A DNA stretch of 64,000 bases from CAXBMB01 sp963976695 (GTDB lineage: Bacteria; Pseudomonadota; Alphaproteobacteria; Kiloniellales; DSM-21159): NCBI GenBank assembly GCA_963976695.1, contig CAXBMB010000006.1, forward strand, positions 16,570-80,569, read 5' to 3'. How positions within the stretch are numbered: position 1 is the stretch's first letter; every line of letters begins with the position of its first letter. Both the position numbers and the translations under genes were made by a program. This document shows positions 19,801 to 28,175 of this stretch, in pieces. Under the pieces are notes generated by a model. The model saw only the letters and a program-made list of their open reading frames with translations, was not told the DNA's origin and did not search any database.

Positions 19801-20405
19801 AGCGGCAGATCATGGGCGTAGGCCAGCGCGATCAAACGATCCTCGACCTGCTCCTCGACTTCCAAATTGTGACGTTGCAGCTCAAGATAGCAACGTCCGG
19901 GATAAATCTCCTTCAGCCGACGTAGCGCCTGTAAGGCCAGGGCGTCATGCGAACGGGCCAAGGCGCGATTGATCGGGCCGTCTGGTCCGCCGGAAAGCAG
20001 CAGCAGACCATCCGACCAACGCGCCAGATCGTCATAGTCAACCTGGGCGTCCTCGCCGTCGCCGGACTCCATGAAAGCCTTCGAAACCAGCTTCAACAGG
20101 TTCCGGTAGCCCCGGTCGTCCTGCACCAACAGCACGACCTTGTCCGGTGGCGGTTCCTTGCCGGGCGGATGGTCTTCCAGCGAGCGGCGCAACGCGATCT
20201 GCGCGCCGATGATCGACTGCAGCCCCGCTGCCGCGGCCGACAGCGAAAACTCCAACGCGCCGAACAAATTGTTGCTGTCGGTTACCGCCACCGCCGGCAT
20301 GGAAAGCGCCTGACAGCGCTTGACCAGGTCCTTTATCCGCACCGCCCCCTCGGACAGCGAATAGGCCGAGTGGACCCGCAGATGGACAAAATTTGAATGC
20401 GCCAT
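16881..20405 (-). CDS. dnaE: DNA polymerase III alpha subunit DnaE
   Basis: The replicative polymerase, 1174 residues, full length for DnaE1. An N-terminal PHP domain begins at residue 6 (VHLRVHSAYSL). The palm carries PDFDVDF at 410-416 with catalytic Asp411 and Asp413. A helix-hairpin-helix segment and a C-terminal OB domain (TLAGIVISKQERTSKRG) follow. It lies downstream of lolD after a 125 bp spacer, which holds a GC-rich hairpin. Confidence 0.97.
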   Translation of the reverse strand: MAHSNFVHLRVHSAYSLSEGAVRIKDLVKRCQALSMPAVAVTDSNNLFGALEFSLSAAAAGLQSIIGAQIALRRSLEDHPPGKEPPPDKVVLLVQDDRGYRNLLKLVSKAFMESGDGEDAQVDYDDLARWSDGLLLLSGGPDGPINRALARSHDALALQALRRLKEIYPGRCYLELQRHNLEVEEQVEDRLIALAYAHDLPLVATNDVFFLDADMYEAHDALLCIAEGAYVAQEDRRRVTPEHRFKTAEEMKTLFADVPEAIQNTLVVAQRCAYRPEPIDPILPAFDTSGGRTEKEELRAQSFEGLARRLENNVFTAQHSAEEVAALRKQYEDRLAFELGIIEQMGFPGYFLIVSDFIKWAKAQEIPVGPGRGSGAGSLVAYSLLITDLDPIRWGLLFERFLNPERVSMPDFDVDFCQDRRDEVIRYVQQKYGRDRVAQIITFGKLQARAALRDVGRVLQLPFGQVDRICKLVPNNPASPTTLAEALKIEPRLKAEQTSDDNAARMIEIALKLEGLYRHASTHAAGVVIGDRPLDELVPLYRDPRSDMPVTQFNMKFVEQAGLVKFDFLGLKTLTVMATAERFIRRHTPEFQLSALDLEDKPAYRIMAAGETVGVFQLESQGMRDALKKLRPDRFEDVIAMVSLYRPGPMENIPSYINRKKGDEEPDYLHESLQPILEETFGIMIYQEQVMQIAQVLSGYSLGGADMLRRAMGKKIKEEMDKQRKIFVAGAKAKGVDAKKADTIFDLVNKFAGYGFNKSHAAAYALIAYYTAYLKANYPVEFMAASMTFDMTNTDKLNIFRQELNRMGVALLPPDINASRANFNVETLPPEALIAPKNPDPELPPVKLPTHPMAVRYALGAVRNVGAAAMEQLVSGRESQGVFVSVAEFARRVDAKSVNKRLIENLASAGAFDCLNANRHQVYKGAETIVRHAATVASEREAGQFSLLGSSGHEDSIKLPAVPDWPATERLQFEFAAIGFYLSAHPLDAYGRMLQRKHVVSFADLPRAAALNAGRQTLAGIVISKQERTSKRGNRFAFVSLSDSSGVFEVTLFSETLGRCRDLLESGKPLLVQVSVERQPDGDDLRLTAQDFEDLDDALAKTAAGLKIFTHSSDPLAQLKAILAHEKKGRGKLNLVLSLDNGREAEMELPGSYALSPAGRQAIKAISGLVVEDT

Positions 20406-20448
20406 GGACCCTCTCCCCTTCGATAGCGACAGCGACAGCGTCGCGTCC

Positions 20449-20475
20449 GCCGGCCGGGGAAAATCCCCGGCTCAG
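20449..20475 (-). other. GC-rich hairpin between lolD and dnaE
   Basis: GCCGGGG and CCCCGGC flank an AAAAT loop in the 125 bp spacer downstream of lolD and upstream of dnaE. There is no clear U tract, so it may be a weak terminator or an mRNA stabiliser. Confidence 0.4.
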
Positions 20476-20530
20476 CGAGCTATTAAAATTGCCCGCAGCA
20501 GGCCCGGCGCCAACCCACCGCCGAGCGCGC

Positions 20531-21217
20531 CTAGGCGATCTCTTCCAAGTGGCCGTCGTTCAGCGCCACAATCCGGTCCATCTGACCGGCAAGCTCGTGA
20601 TTGTGTGTGGCGATCAGCGCGGCCACGCCGGTGCCGTGCACCAACTGCTTGAGCAGCTCGAAAACCCCGTCGGCGGTGTCGGGATCCAGATTGCCGGTGG
20701 GCTCATCGGCCAGCAACACCTGTGGCTTGTTGACCAGCGCGCGGACCAAGGCAACCCGCTGCTGCTCACCGCCCGACAGTTGCCCGGGCCGATGGGTCAG
20801 GCGGTCCGCCAGCCCGACCAGCACCAAAAGTTGCTTGCCGCGCTCCTGGGCAACCGCCTTATTTACCCCGGCCATCATTTGCGGCACCACAAGATTTTCC
20901 AACGCCGAGAACTCGGGCAACAGATGATGGAACTGATAGACGAAGCCGATTGACTGTTGCCGCAGCCGGGTCCGCGCCTTGTCCTTTAGGCCATTGGCGC
21001 TTTCGCCATCAAGCTCGACAAAGCCGCTGTCGGGCTGTTCCAGCAACCCGGCCATATGCAACAGCGTCGACTTTCCCGCGCCGGAGGGGCCGAGCAAGGC
21101 CACCATCTCGCCCCTGCGCAGCGCCAGGTTGGCGCCCTTTAGAATTTCCAGCCGCTTTTCGCCCTGCCGGTAGACCTTCTTGACATCACGCAGTCGAAGC
21201 GCCGGCGTCTCACTCAT
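20531..21217 (-). CDS. lolD: Lipoprotein-releasing system ATPase LolD
   Basis: The ABC ATPase of the Lol machinery, which extracts lipoproteins from the inner membrane and passes them to LolA. It has 228 residues. Walker A is GPSGAGKST (43-51). The signature LSGGEQQR and Walker B VLLADEPTGNLD are present. It overlaps the lolC/E gene by 8 bp. A MacB-type ATPase would look similar, but the partner permease supports Lol. Confidence 0.95.
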   Translation of the reverse strand: MSETPALRLRDVKKVYRQGEKRLEILKGANLALRRGEMVALLGPSGAGKSTLLHMAGLLEQPDSGFVELDGESANGLKDKARTRLRQQSIGFVYQFHHLLPEFSALENLVVPQMMAGVNKAVAQERGKQLLVLVGLADRLTHRPGQLSGGEQQRVALVRALVNKPQVLLADEPTGNLDPDTADGVFELLKQLVHGTGVAALIATHNHELAGQMDRIVALNDGHLEEIA

Positions 21218-22457
21218 AACGCAGCGCCTCCACCGGATCGAGCCGCGCCGCCCGCCAGGCCGGAAAGATCGGCGCCAGGAAAGACACCGTCAGCGCCATG
21301 GCGATCACCTGCAGCACCTCCCCGGTATCCCGCACCGCCGGCAAGGTAACCAGAAAATAGACTTCCGGATTGAAAACCGTCGCCCCGGTGAGGGATTCGA
21401 CCCAGCCCTGAATGGTTTGAATGTTCTCGGTGAAGGCCACGCCCAGCAGCACCCCCACCAACGTGCCAATCACCCCAATGGCCGCGCCGGTCATAAAGAA
21501 GACCCGCAGGATTTGTCCGCGCGACGCGCCCATGGTGCGCAGGATGGCAATGTCCTTGCCCTTGCCCTTGACCAGCATGTACTGCCCGGAAAGGATATTG
21601 AAGGCCGCCACCAGCACGATCAGCGAGAGAATCAGGAACATCACGTTTCGTTCCACCTGCACCGCGTTGAAGAAGGAGGCATTGGCCTGCTGCCAATCCA
21701 CCACCCGGTAGTCCGGCCCGACAAGACGGGTGACCGCCGATCGAACGCGCCGAACTTCGCTGGTGTTTTCCACGAACAGTTCGATGGCGTTGACCTGCCC
21801 TTTCAACCGGAAATAGAGCTGCGCCTGCGCCAAGGGCATGTAGATAAAGGAGCTGTCGTACTCCACCATGCCGATCTTGAACACGCCCGAAACCGGATAG
21901 GCTTTCATGCGCGGCACCGTCCCCATCACGGTCTGGTTGCCATTGGGGCTCATCAGGGTGATTTGATCGCCAGGTTCGATGCCGAAGGCCAGCGCCATGC
22001 GGTCGCCGATCAGCACGCCGTCGCCCGCCTCATAGCCGGCGAGCGAGCCGCTTTGCAGCTCATTGACCACCAGGTCCCGTCCCTTGAGGTCCTTGGTGGC
22101 AAGGCCGCGCACCACCGCCCCGCGCGCCTGGTTCCCATAGGTGGCGATGGCCTGGGCCTGGACCTGCGGCACCACCGCCTTCACCCCGATCAGCGCTTCC
22201 AACTGGGCGACCAAAGAAGGATAGTCCTCAATCCGGCCATCGCGCGCATAGACGGTCAGGTGGCCATTGACCCCCAGAATGCGGCTCAACAGTTCCTGCC
22301 GGAAACCATTCATCACCGCCATCACGATGATCAGGGTCGCCACGCCCAGCGCCACGCCCACCAAGGAAATCGAGGCAATGACCGAGATAAAGCTCTCTTG
22401 CCGACGAGATCTCAAATAGCGCAGCGCCAGCAAGCGTTCGGCGGCCCCAAACATCAT
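21210..22457 (-). CDS. lolC: Lipoprotein-releasing system permease LolC/LolE
   Basis: A membrane subunit of the Lol exporter, 415 residues with one N-terminal and three C-terminal membrane segments and a large periplasmic domain between. It has the FtsX-like C-terminal core (RTMGASRGQILRVFF). A single permease gene next to lolD is the usual alphaproteobacterial arrangement, so it may form a homodimer (LolF-type). LolC versus LolE cannot be decided. Confidence 0.92.
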   Translation of the reverse strand: MMFGAAERLLALRYLRSRRQESFISVIASISLVGVALGVATLIIVMAVMNGFRQELLSRILGVNGHLTVYARDGRIEDYPSLVAQLEALIGVKAVVPQVQAQAIATYGNQARGAVVRGLATKDLKGRDLVVNELQSGSLAGYEAGDGVLIGDRMALAFGIEPGDQITLMSPNGNQTVMGTVPRMKAYPVSGVFKIGMVEYDSSFIYMPLAQAQLYFRLKGQVNAIELFVENTSEVRRVRSAVTRLVGPDYRVVDWQQANASFFNAVQVERNVMFLILSLIVLVAAFNILSGQYMLVKGKGKDIAILRTMGASRGQILRVFFMTGAAIGVIGTLVGVLLGVAFTENIQTIQGWVESLTGATVFNPEVYFLVTLPAVRDTGEVLQVIAMALTVSFLAPIFPAWRAARLDPVEALRYE

Positions 22458-22461
22458 ATCG

Positions 22462-23787
22462 CTAGGCTTTCAGCTTGTTGATCGCGGCTTCCAAGGTCAA
22501 TTCTTCCTTCACGCCGCTCGCCCGACGCTTCAACTCCACCACACCCTGTTCCAAGCCGCGCGGACCGATGGTGAGTTGCCAGGGCAAGCCAATCAGATCC
22601 ATATCGGCGAACTTTGCGCCCGCGCGTTCATCGCGATCATCGTAGAGCACCGTCACCCCGGCGTTCTTCAGCGTCGCATAGGCCTGATCACAGGCTTGGG
22701 CGCAGGCCGCGTCCTTGACCTTCAGATTGATCAGCCCAAGGTTGAACGGCGCGACCGCGTCGGGCCAAATGATGCCATTGTCATCATGGCTTGCCTCGAT
22801 AATCGCCCCCACCAGGCGGGAGACGCCAATGCCGTAAGACCCGCTGTGCACCGTGGCTTCGCCCCCGCCGGCCAGCATCACCTTGGCGCCCAGGGGTTTG
22901 GAATATTTTTCGCCGAAGTAGAAGATATGGCCGACTTCAATGCCGCGCCCCTTATAGCGCCGCGCGCTCGGCACCGCGGCCTCGAAGGCCGCCTGGTCGT
23001 GCATCTCTTCGGTGCGGGCGTAGAGCTGGGTGAAGTAGTCATAGATCTCGTTGACCTGCCGGTCGTCGGCATAGTCCACCTCGAAGGTGGCCCAGTCATA
23101 GTCGAGGAACTGCCGATCGCAGAACACTTCGCTCTCACCGGTATCGGCCAGCAAAATGAACTCGTGGCTCAAGTCGCCGCCGATCGGGCCGGTGTCGGCC
23201 TGCATCGGGATCGCTTGAATGCCCATCCGGGCAAAGGTCTTCAGGTAGCTCACCAACACGCGGCGGTAAGATTTCTCCGCACTTTCCTTATCCAAATCAA
23301 AGGAATAACCGTCCTTCATCAGGAACTCGCGCCCGCGCATAATGCCGAAGCGGGGCCGCACCTCGTCGCGAAACTTCCATTGAATGTGGTAAAGGTTCTT
23401 CGGCAGATCCTTGTAGGAGCGCACCGAGTTGGCGAAGATATCGGTGATCAACTCTTCATTGGTCGGGCCATAGAGCATATCGCGGTCATGCCGATCGCGA
23501 ATCCGCAGCATTTCCGGGCCGTAGTCGTTGTAGCGACCCGATTTTTCCCAGAGTTCCGCCGACTGGATGGTCGGCATCAGAACTTCCTGGCAGCCGGCGT
23601 TATCTTGCTCTTCCTCGACAATGCGCTGAATGTTGCGCAGCACCTGAAACCCCAATGGCAGCCAGGAATAGATGCCGGAGGAGGCTTGGCGAACCATGCC
23701 CGCGCGCAACATCAGGCGGTGGGAAGCAATTTCTGCTTCCTTGGGAGTTTCCTTGAGGGTGGGCAGGAAGAAGGCGGAACGGCGCAT
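22462..23787 (-). CDS. proS: Prolyl-tRNA synthetase, short alphaproteobacterial form
   Basis: A class II aminoacyl-tRNA synthetase with 441 residues. This is the short form that lacks the editing insertion of the long bacterial enzyme. Motif 2 (FRDEVRPRFGIMRGREFLMKD) and motif 3 (GSYGIGVSRLVGAI) are clear. It lies 4 bp upstream of the lolC/E gene. The 280 bp between proS and mfd have no gene and hold a dispersed repeat copy. Confidence 0.96.
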   Translation of the reverse strand: MRRSAFFLPTLKETPKEAEIASHRLMLRAGMVRQASSGIYSWLPLGFQVLRNIQRIVEEEQDNAGCQEVLMPTIQSAELWEKSGRYNDYGPEMLRIRDRHDRDMLYGPTNEELITDIFANSVRSYKDLPKNLYHIQWKFRDEVRPRFGIMRGREFLMKDGYSFDLDKESAEKSYRRVLVSYLKTFARMGIQAIPMQADTGPIGGDLSHEFILLADTGESEVFCDRQFLDYDWATFEVDYADDRQVNEIYDYFTQLYARTEEMHDQAAFEAAVPSARRYKGRGIEVGHIFYFGEKYSKPLGAKVMLAGGGEATVHSGSYGIGVSRLVGAIIEASHDDNGIIWPDAVAPFNLGLINLKVKDAACAQACDQAYATLKNAGVTVLYDDRDERAGAKFADMDLIGLPWQLTIGPRGLEQGVVELKRRASGVKEELTLEAAINKLKA

Positions 23788-23839
23788 CTGAGCCTCTAAA
23801 TTTAACTAGGAATGATCTCGGGTCGAGTCGATTGTCGTC

Positions 23840-23945
23840 TTCGCGGGTGATCGACGCTAGAGAGAAGCGCTTCGCGCTTCGGCCCTGTCGTCCAGCATCC
23901 GCCACTAGCTTGATGAGGAGTCGGATCGCAAGAAGACAAGAAAGA
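23840..23945 (-). repeat. Dispersed intergenic repeat, copy near 23.9 kb
   Basis: Read on the minus strand it contains GACGACAG, CGAAGCGCGAAGCGC, a TCT-rich spacer and CGTCGATCAC in the same order and spacing as the copy at 50.99-51.04 kb. The preceding GACTCC segment also matches. It lies in the non-coding gap between proS and mfd. Confidence 0.6.
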
Positions 23946-24067
23946 CCGCGCGAGACTAGGCAAAGCCCGGCTTCTTGTCCACGGTTAGAAGCCCGCCGCT
24001 AGAAGCCCGCCGCCGCGACGGTTCTTGCGCGCCGGCCACCCGGCCCGGCTGGCGGCGACGGCCGGAG

Positions 24068-27000
24068 CTAGGCGGCCTTGGCGGCGATTTTCGCCAGCCC
24101 CTCGAGCAGACGACGGCTGCCCTGTAGGCGCTGTTTTGCCTCGTCCCACCCCCGGCGATAGACCAGCTTGTGGTCCGGGCGCAACTTGACCTTGCCAACC
24201 TGGCTCTGCACGAACCCAATCAGCCCGCTTGGGTTGGCAAAGCTGTTGTCGCGGAAGGTCACCACCGCGCCCTTGGGGCCGGCGTCCAACTTTTCCACAC
24301 CGGCTTCGCGGCACAGCCGCTTGATGGTCATAATCTCCAGCAGGTTGTCGACTTCATCGGGAAGCGGACCGAAGCGGTCCACCAGCTCCGCCGCGAACGC
24401 ATCGATCTCGGCGCGGTCCTCCAGGTTGGATAGGCGGCGGTACAGCCCCAGGCGCAGCGACAGATCGGCGACATAACTTTCCGGGATCAACACCGAGGTT
24501 CCCAGATTGATCTGCGGCGACCATAGCTCCTTTGCGCCCTCCACGCCCAGCCCGTCGACACCGTCAGCCCGGGCCGACGCCACGGCTTCCTCAAGCAGCT
24601 GTTGATAGAGTTCGATGCCGACTTCCCGGATATGTCCCGACTGTTCCTCACCCAACAGATTGCCGGCGCCGCGAATGTCCATGTCGTGGCTGGCCAAAGT
24701 AAATCCCGCCCCCAGGGTGTCGAGAGTCTGCATTACATGAAGACGCTTTTCCGCGGTTTTTGACAGCACCTTGCCGGGGCGCAGGGTAAAGTAGGCATAG
24801 GCGCGCTGCTTGGAACGTCCGACCCGCCCCCGCAATTGATAAAGCTGCGCCAGACCGAACATGTCGGCGCGGTGAATGATCAAGGTATTGGCGCTGGGAA
24901 TGTCCAACCCCGACTCGACAATGTTGGTGGAGAGCAAGACATCGAACTTGCGATCGACAAAGGCGCTCATCACCTCCTCCAGCCTGGTCGGCGGCAACTG
25001 GCCGTGCGCCACCGCCATCTTGACCTCTGGAACCAGCTTTTTCAGCCGTTCTTCGAGCATCGCCAAGTCCTCCAGGCGCGGGCAGACATAGTAGCTCTGC
25101 CCGCCCCGGTAGTGCTCGCGCAGAAGCGCCTCGCGAATCACCACCGGGTCGTAAGGCAGCACAAAGGTGCGCACCGCCAGGCGATCCACCGGCGGGGTGG
25201 CGATCAGGCTCATCTCCTTGACCCCGCTCATGGCCAATTGCAGGGTCCGGGGGATCGGCGTGGCGGTCAGGGTCAGCACGTGAACCTCGGCGCGCAGCGC
25301 CTTCAGCCGTTCTTTCTGTTTAACCCCAAAGTGCTGCTCTTCATCGACAATCAACAACCCCAAGTCCCTGAATCCGATAGAAGCGCTGAGCATGGCGTGG
25401 GTGCCGATAACAATGTCCAACTGACCGGCCTTCAGGTCTTGCTTGTTTTGATTGGCCTGTTTGCTGCTCACCAACCGGGAAAGCTGGCCGATTCGCACCG
25501 GCAGGCCGGAAAACCGCTCCTTAAACGTCCGGTAGTGTTGGCGGGCCAGCAGCGTTGTCGGCACCACCACCGCCACCTGCTTGCCGCTCATGGCGACAAC
25601 GAAGGCCGAGCGCAGCGCCACCTCGGTCTTGCCAAACCCCACGTCGCCGCAGATCAAGCGATCCATCGGCTTGCCTGACCCCAAATCCTCCAGCACATCG
25701 GCAATCGACCGGAGCTGGTCGTCGGTCTCGGGATAGGGAAATCTTGCCGCGAATTCATCATAGAGCCCCTCGCCGGCCTGAATCGGGTCGGTTTGGCGCA
25801 GTTCCCGCGCCGCGGCGATGCGGATCAACTGATCGGCCGCGTCCTTGATACGCTCCTTGACCTTGGCCTTCCGCGCCTGCCAGTTGCCCTGGCCCAAACG
25901 GTCCAGTTCGACCCCCTCGTTGCCGCCGAACCGCGACAGCAGGTCGATGTTTTCCACCGGCACGAAAAGCTTGTCGCCGCCGCGATAAATCACCCGAAGA
26001 CAGTCGTGCCGCGCGCCGTTGACGTCGAGGGTTTCCAAGCCCTCATAGCGTCCGATGCCGTGGTCGATATGGACCACATGGTCGCCGGCTTCCAGCGTCG
26101 ACACTTCGGTGAGGAAATTCTCCGGGCGCTTGCGTTTGGCCGGGGCCCGCGAAATGCGCTCTCCCAGAATATCCTGCTCGGTGATCAGAGTCAGATCGCC
26201 GCTGCCGAAGCCGCGCTCCAGCCCCAGCGTCAGCAGCGCCACATCGCGGGGCTGCAGCTTTTGAACCTCGGCCCAACTGCTCACCGTCACCAAACGATCG
26301 GCGCCGTGCTCGCGCAGCAGATGGGACAGGCGATCGCGCGACCCATCGGTATAGCCGGTAACCAATACTCGGCGGGCCTGGCGATGTTCATGCCGAACAA
26401 AATCCAGCACCGTCTCATAGAGCGTGCCTTCGGAGGTAGCCCGCGCGTCAGCGAAGTCCCGCCGGTGACGGCCCTTCAGATCCAGCAGTTGCCCCAGCTC
26501 TTCCGGCGCGTTAAAGGGCGAAAACAGGCCATGCGGGCGCTGCCGCAAGGCCGCGGCCATTTCGTCGGCCGAAAGATACAGATCGCCGGGCGGCAAGGCG
26601 TGATAGACTACGCCACCGACGGCCTCGACCTGGGTCATGCTGGTGCGGGCCTGGTAGAAATCCTCAATCACATCCAAGCGGGCGGCCTGGGCCTCGGGCA
26701 CCTGATGATCCAAGATCAGCTGCGCGTTTGGCAGATAGTCCCAAAGGCACTCCAAGTTGTCGTAAAACAGCGGCAACCAGTGCTCCATACCCGGGTGCGG
26801 CCGGGCTTCGCTGATCGATTCATACAGCGGGTCGTCACCGGTCACCGCCCCAAAGGCGGCCCGATAGCCACGACGGAATCGCTCGATCGACTCCTCATCG
26901 AGGAAAACTTCGCTGACCGGCAACAGAACCAGCTCGCTGGCCGTTCCGGTGGTGATTTGCGTCAGCGGATCGAAGGTTCGGATCGATTCCAACTCATCGC

Positions 27001-27553
27001 CGAAGAAATCCAGCCGCAGCGGTTGCGGCGCGCCGGTGGGATAAACATCAAGAATGCCGCCGCGCAAGGCGAACTCGCCCGGTTCGCCCACCGTTTCCAC
27101 CCGTTGATAGCCGTTGTCGGCGAAAAATCCGGTCAGGCGGTCACCCGGAACCTGGTCGCCGGGCCGGGCAAGCAAATTCCGCCCGGCAATGGCCGCACGC
27201 GGCGGCACGCGTTGCAGCAGGCCGTTGATGGTGGTCAGCAGCACACGCGGCTGTTGACTGGGCGTGCCCAAACGCGCCAGCGTCGCCAGACGTTGCGCCA
27301 CCAAATCCCGGTGCGGAGAGATGCGGTCGTAGGGCAGGCAATCCCAGGCCGGAAACAGTTCAAGCCGCAGATCCGGCGCGAAAAAGGCCAAGACCTCGGC
27401 CATTTGGGCCATGCGGGCGTCATCGCGCGCCACGTGCAAGATCGGCCTTTGCGGGTCGCTGTTTGCTTGCTGAGCAAGAAACAGCGCGTCCAGGCCTTCG
27501 GGCGCGTTGGCGATGAGGGTGCGGTCTGGACGATTGGGCAAGGTAGGAAGCAC
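24068..27553 (-). CDS. mfd: Transcription-repair coupling factor Mfd
   Basis: It removes stalled RNA polymerase at lesions and recruits UvrA. It has 1161 residues: an N-terminal UvrB-like region, an RNA-polymerase-interaction domain around VSTLEAGDHVVHIDHGIGRY, a RecG-like translocase with Walker A GDVGFGKTE (Lys642) and DEEQ box, and the C-terminal TRCF domain. It lies downstream of sdhE in the same direction, with a 134 bp gap that shows nothing. Confidence 0.97.
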   Translation of the reverse strand: MLPTLPNRPDRTLIANAPEGLDALFLAQQANSDPQRPILHVARDDARMAQMAEVLAFFAPDLRLELFPAWDCLPYDRISPHRDLVAQRLATLARLGTPSQQPRVLLTTINGLLQRVPPRAAIAGRNLLARPGDQVPGDRLTGFFADNGYQRVETVGEPGEFALRGGILDVYPTGAPQPLRLDFFGDELESIRTFDPLTQITTGTASELVLLPVSEVFLDEESIERFRRGYRAAFGAVTGDDPLYESISEARPHPGMEHWLPLFYDNLECLWDYLPNAQLILDHQVPEAQAARLDVIEDFYQARTSMTQVEAVGGVVYHALPPGDLYLSADEMAAALRQRPHGLFSPFNAPEELGQLLDLKGRHRRDFADARATSEGTLYETVLDFVRHEHRQARRVLVTGYTDGSRDRLSHLLREHGADRLVTVSSWAEVQKLQPRDVALLTLGLERGFGSGDLTLITEQDILGERISRAPAKRKRPENFLTEVSTLEAGDHVVHIDHGIGRYEGLETLDVNGARHDCLRVIYRGGDKLFVPVENIDLLSRFGGNEGVELDRLGQGNWQARKAKVKERIKDAADQLIRIAAARELRQTDPIQAGEGLYDEFAARFPYPETDDQLRSIADVLEDLGSGKPMDRLICGDVGFGKTEVALRSAFVVAMSGKQVAVVVPTTLLARQHYRTFKERFSGLPVRIGQLSRLVSSKQANQNKQDLKAGQLDIVIGTHAMLSASIGFRDLGLLIVDEEQHFGVKQKERLKALRAEVHVLTLTATPIPRTLQLAMSGVKEMSLIATPPVDRLAVRTFVLPYDPVVIREALLREHYRGGQSYYVCPRLEDLAMLEERLKKLVPEVKMAVAHGQLPPTRLEEVMSAFVDRKFDVLLSTNIVESGLDIPSANTLIIHRADMFGLAQLYQLRGRVGRSKQRAYAYFTLRPGKVLSKTAEKRLHVMQTLDTLGAGFTLASHDMDIRGAGNLLGEEQSGHIREVGIELYQQLLEEAVASARADGVDGLGVEGAKELWSPQINLGTSVLIPESYVADLSLRLGLYRRLSNLEDRAEIDAFAAELVDRFGPLPDEVDNLLEIMTIKRLCREAGVEKLDAGPKGAVVTFRDNSFANPSGLIGFVQSQVGKVKLRPDHKLVYRRGWDEAKQRLQGSRRLLEGLAKIAAKAA

Positions 27554-27687
27554 GGCAATAACCTATGACGCGGTGGGTCTATCTGCCCGGACGAAACCAT
27601 AAATCGGCGTCGCGCGGGTACGGACTGGGCGGGTGCGGACTGGGGTGTGATACGAGGCGGAACGGCGGTTTGAGCCGATCCAACTCG

Positions 27688-27963
27688 CTAGCGGGCGGGT
27701 TTGAACTGAAAAGCCCGCATCAATCCCATAATTTCATGATTCAGATCGCCGGGCGGTGGCAGCTTGTTGGTCATCCAATTGTAGAGATCGGGGTCGGACT
27801 GCCGCAGCAGGGCTTCGTAGAGATCCAATTGTGCGGCCGTAAAGCCGTGAAGATTGGCCTCGGCAAAGTTCCCCAACAGCAGATCCATTTCCCGCATTCC
27901 GCGGTGCCAAGATTGCCAAATCAGGCGTTTGCGGCGCTGTTCCAAAGTTAGCTGTTCATGCAT
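27688..27963 (-). CDS. sdhE: FAD assembly factor SdhE
   Basis: A 91-residue member of the SdhE/Sdh5 family, which promotes covalent flavinylation of succinate dehydrogenase. The family motif RGMREMDLLLGNF is present, as is the helical LYEALLRQSDPDLYNWM segment. The ATG at 27963 (MHEQLTLEQ) is chosen because the upstream in-frame sequence is not conserved-looking. It is divergent from recG, and the recG-sdhE-mfd grouping is common in alphaproteobacteria. Confidence 0.93.
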   Translation of the reverse strand: MHEQLTLEQRRKRLIWQSWHRGMREMDLLLGNFAEANLHGFTAAQLDLYEALLRQSDPDLYNWMTNKLPPPGDLNHEIMGLMRAFQFKPAR

Positions 27964-28043
27964 GCATCGTTTTCCGGCCCTGCCTCGAACGGCAAGGTCG
28001 CCTTCCCTGTCACCATCGCGCTGACCCACCATCCGGCCGAGCC

Positions 28044-28057
28044 AAGGGTATACCCTT
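28044..28057. promoter_or_regulatory. Perfect 14 bp palindrome between sdhE and recG
   Basis: AAGGGTATACCCTT is a perfect palindrome in the 212 bp divergent sdhE/recG region. An inverted repeat CTGTCAGG/CCTGACAG (28069-28076 and 28092-28099) lies just beside it. Either could be an operator, or a remnant of a repeat, since CTGTCAGGCCCCC recurs near 58.1 kb. Confidence 0.4.
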
Positions 28058-28175
28058 CCCGCCGCCTTCTGTCAGGCCCCCCTGCCGAGTTCCTGACAGC
28101 ACAATTGCCCTGCTCGGCAAAGAGCTTATAACTTAACCAAATTGCTCTTTCGTTCAATGCGAGTCGCGTTTCGCC

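Noticed and set aside
25793..27568. A 591-codon plus-strand frame inside mfd
   Set aside because: It is a shadow of mfd. Its composition is His, Gln and Arg rich, as typical of antisense frames here.
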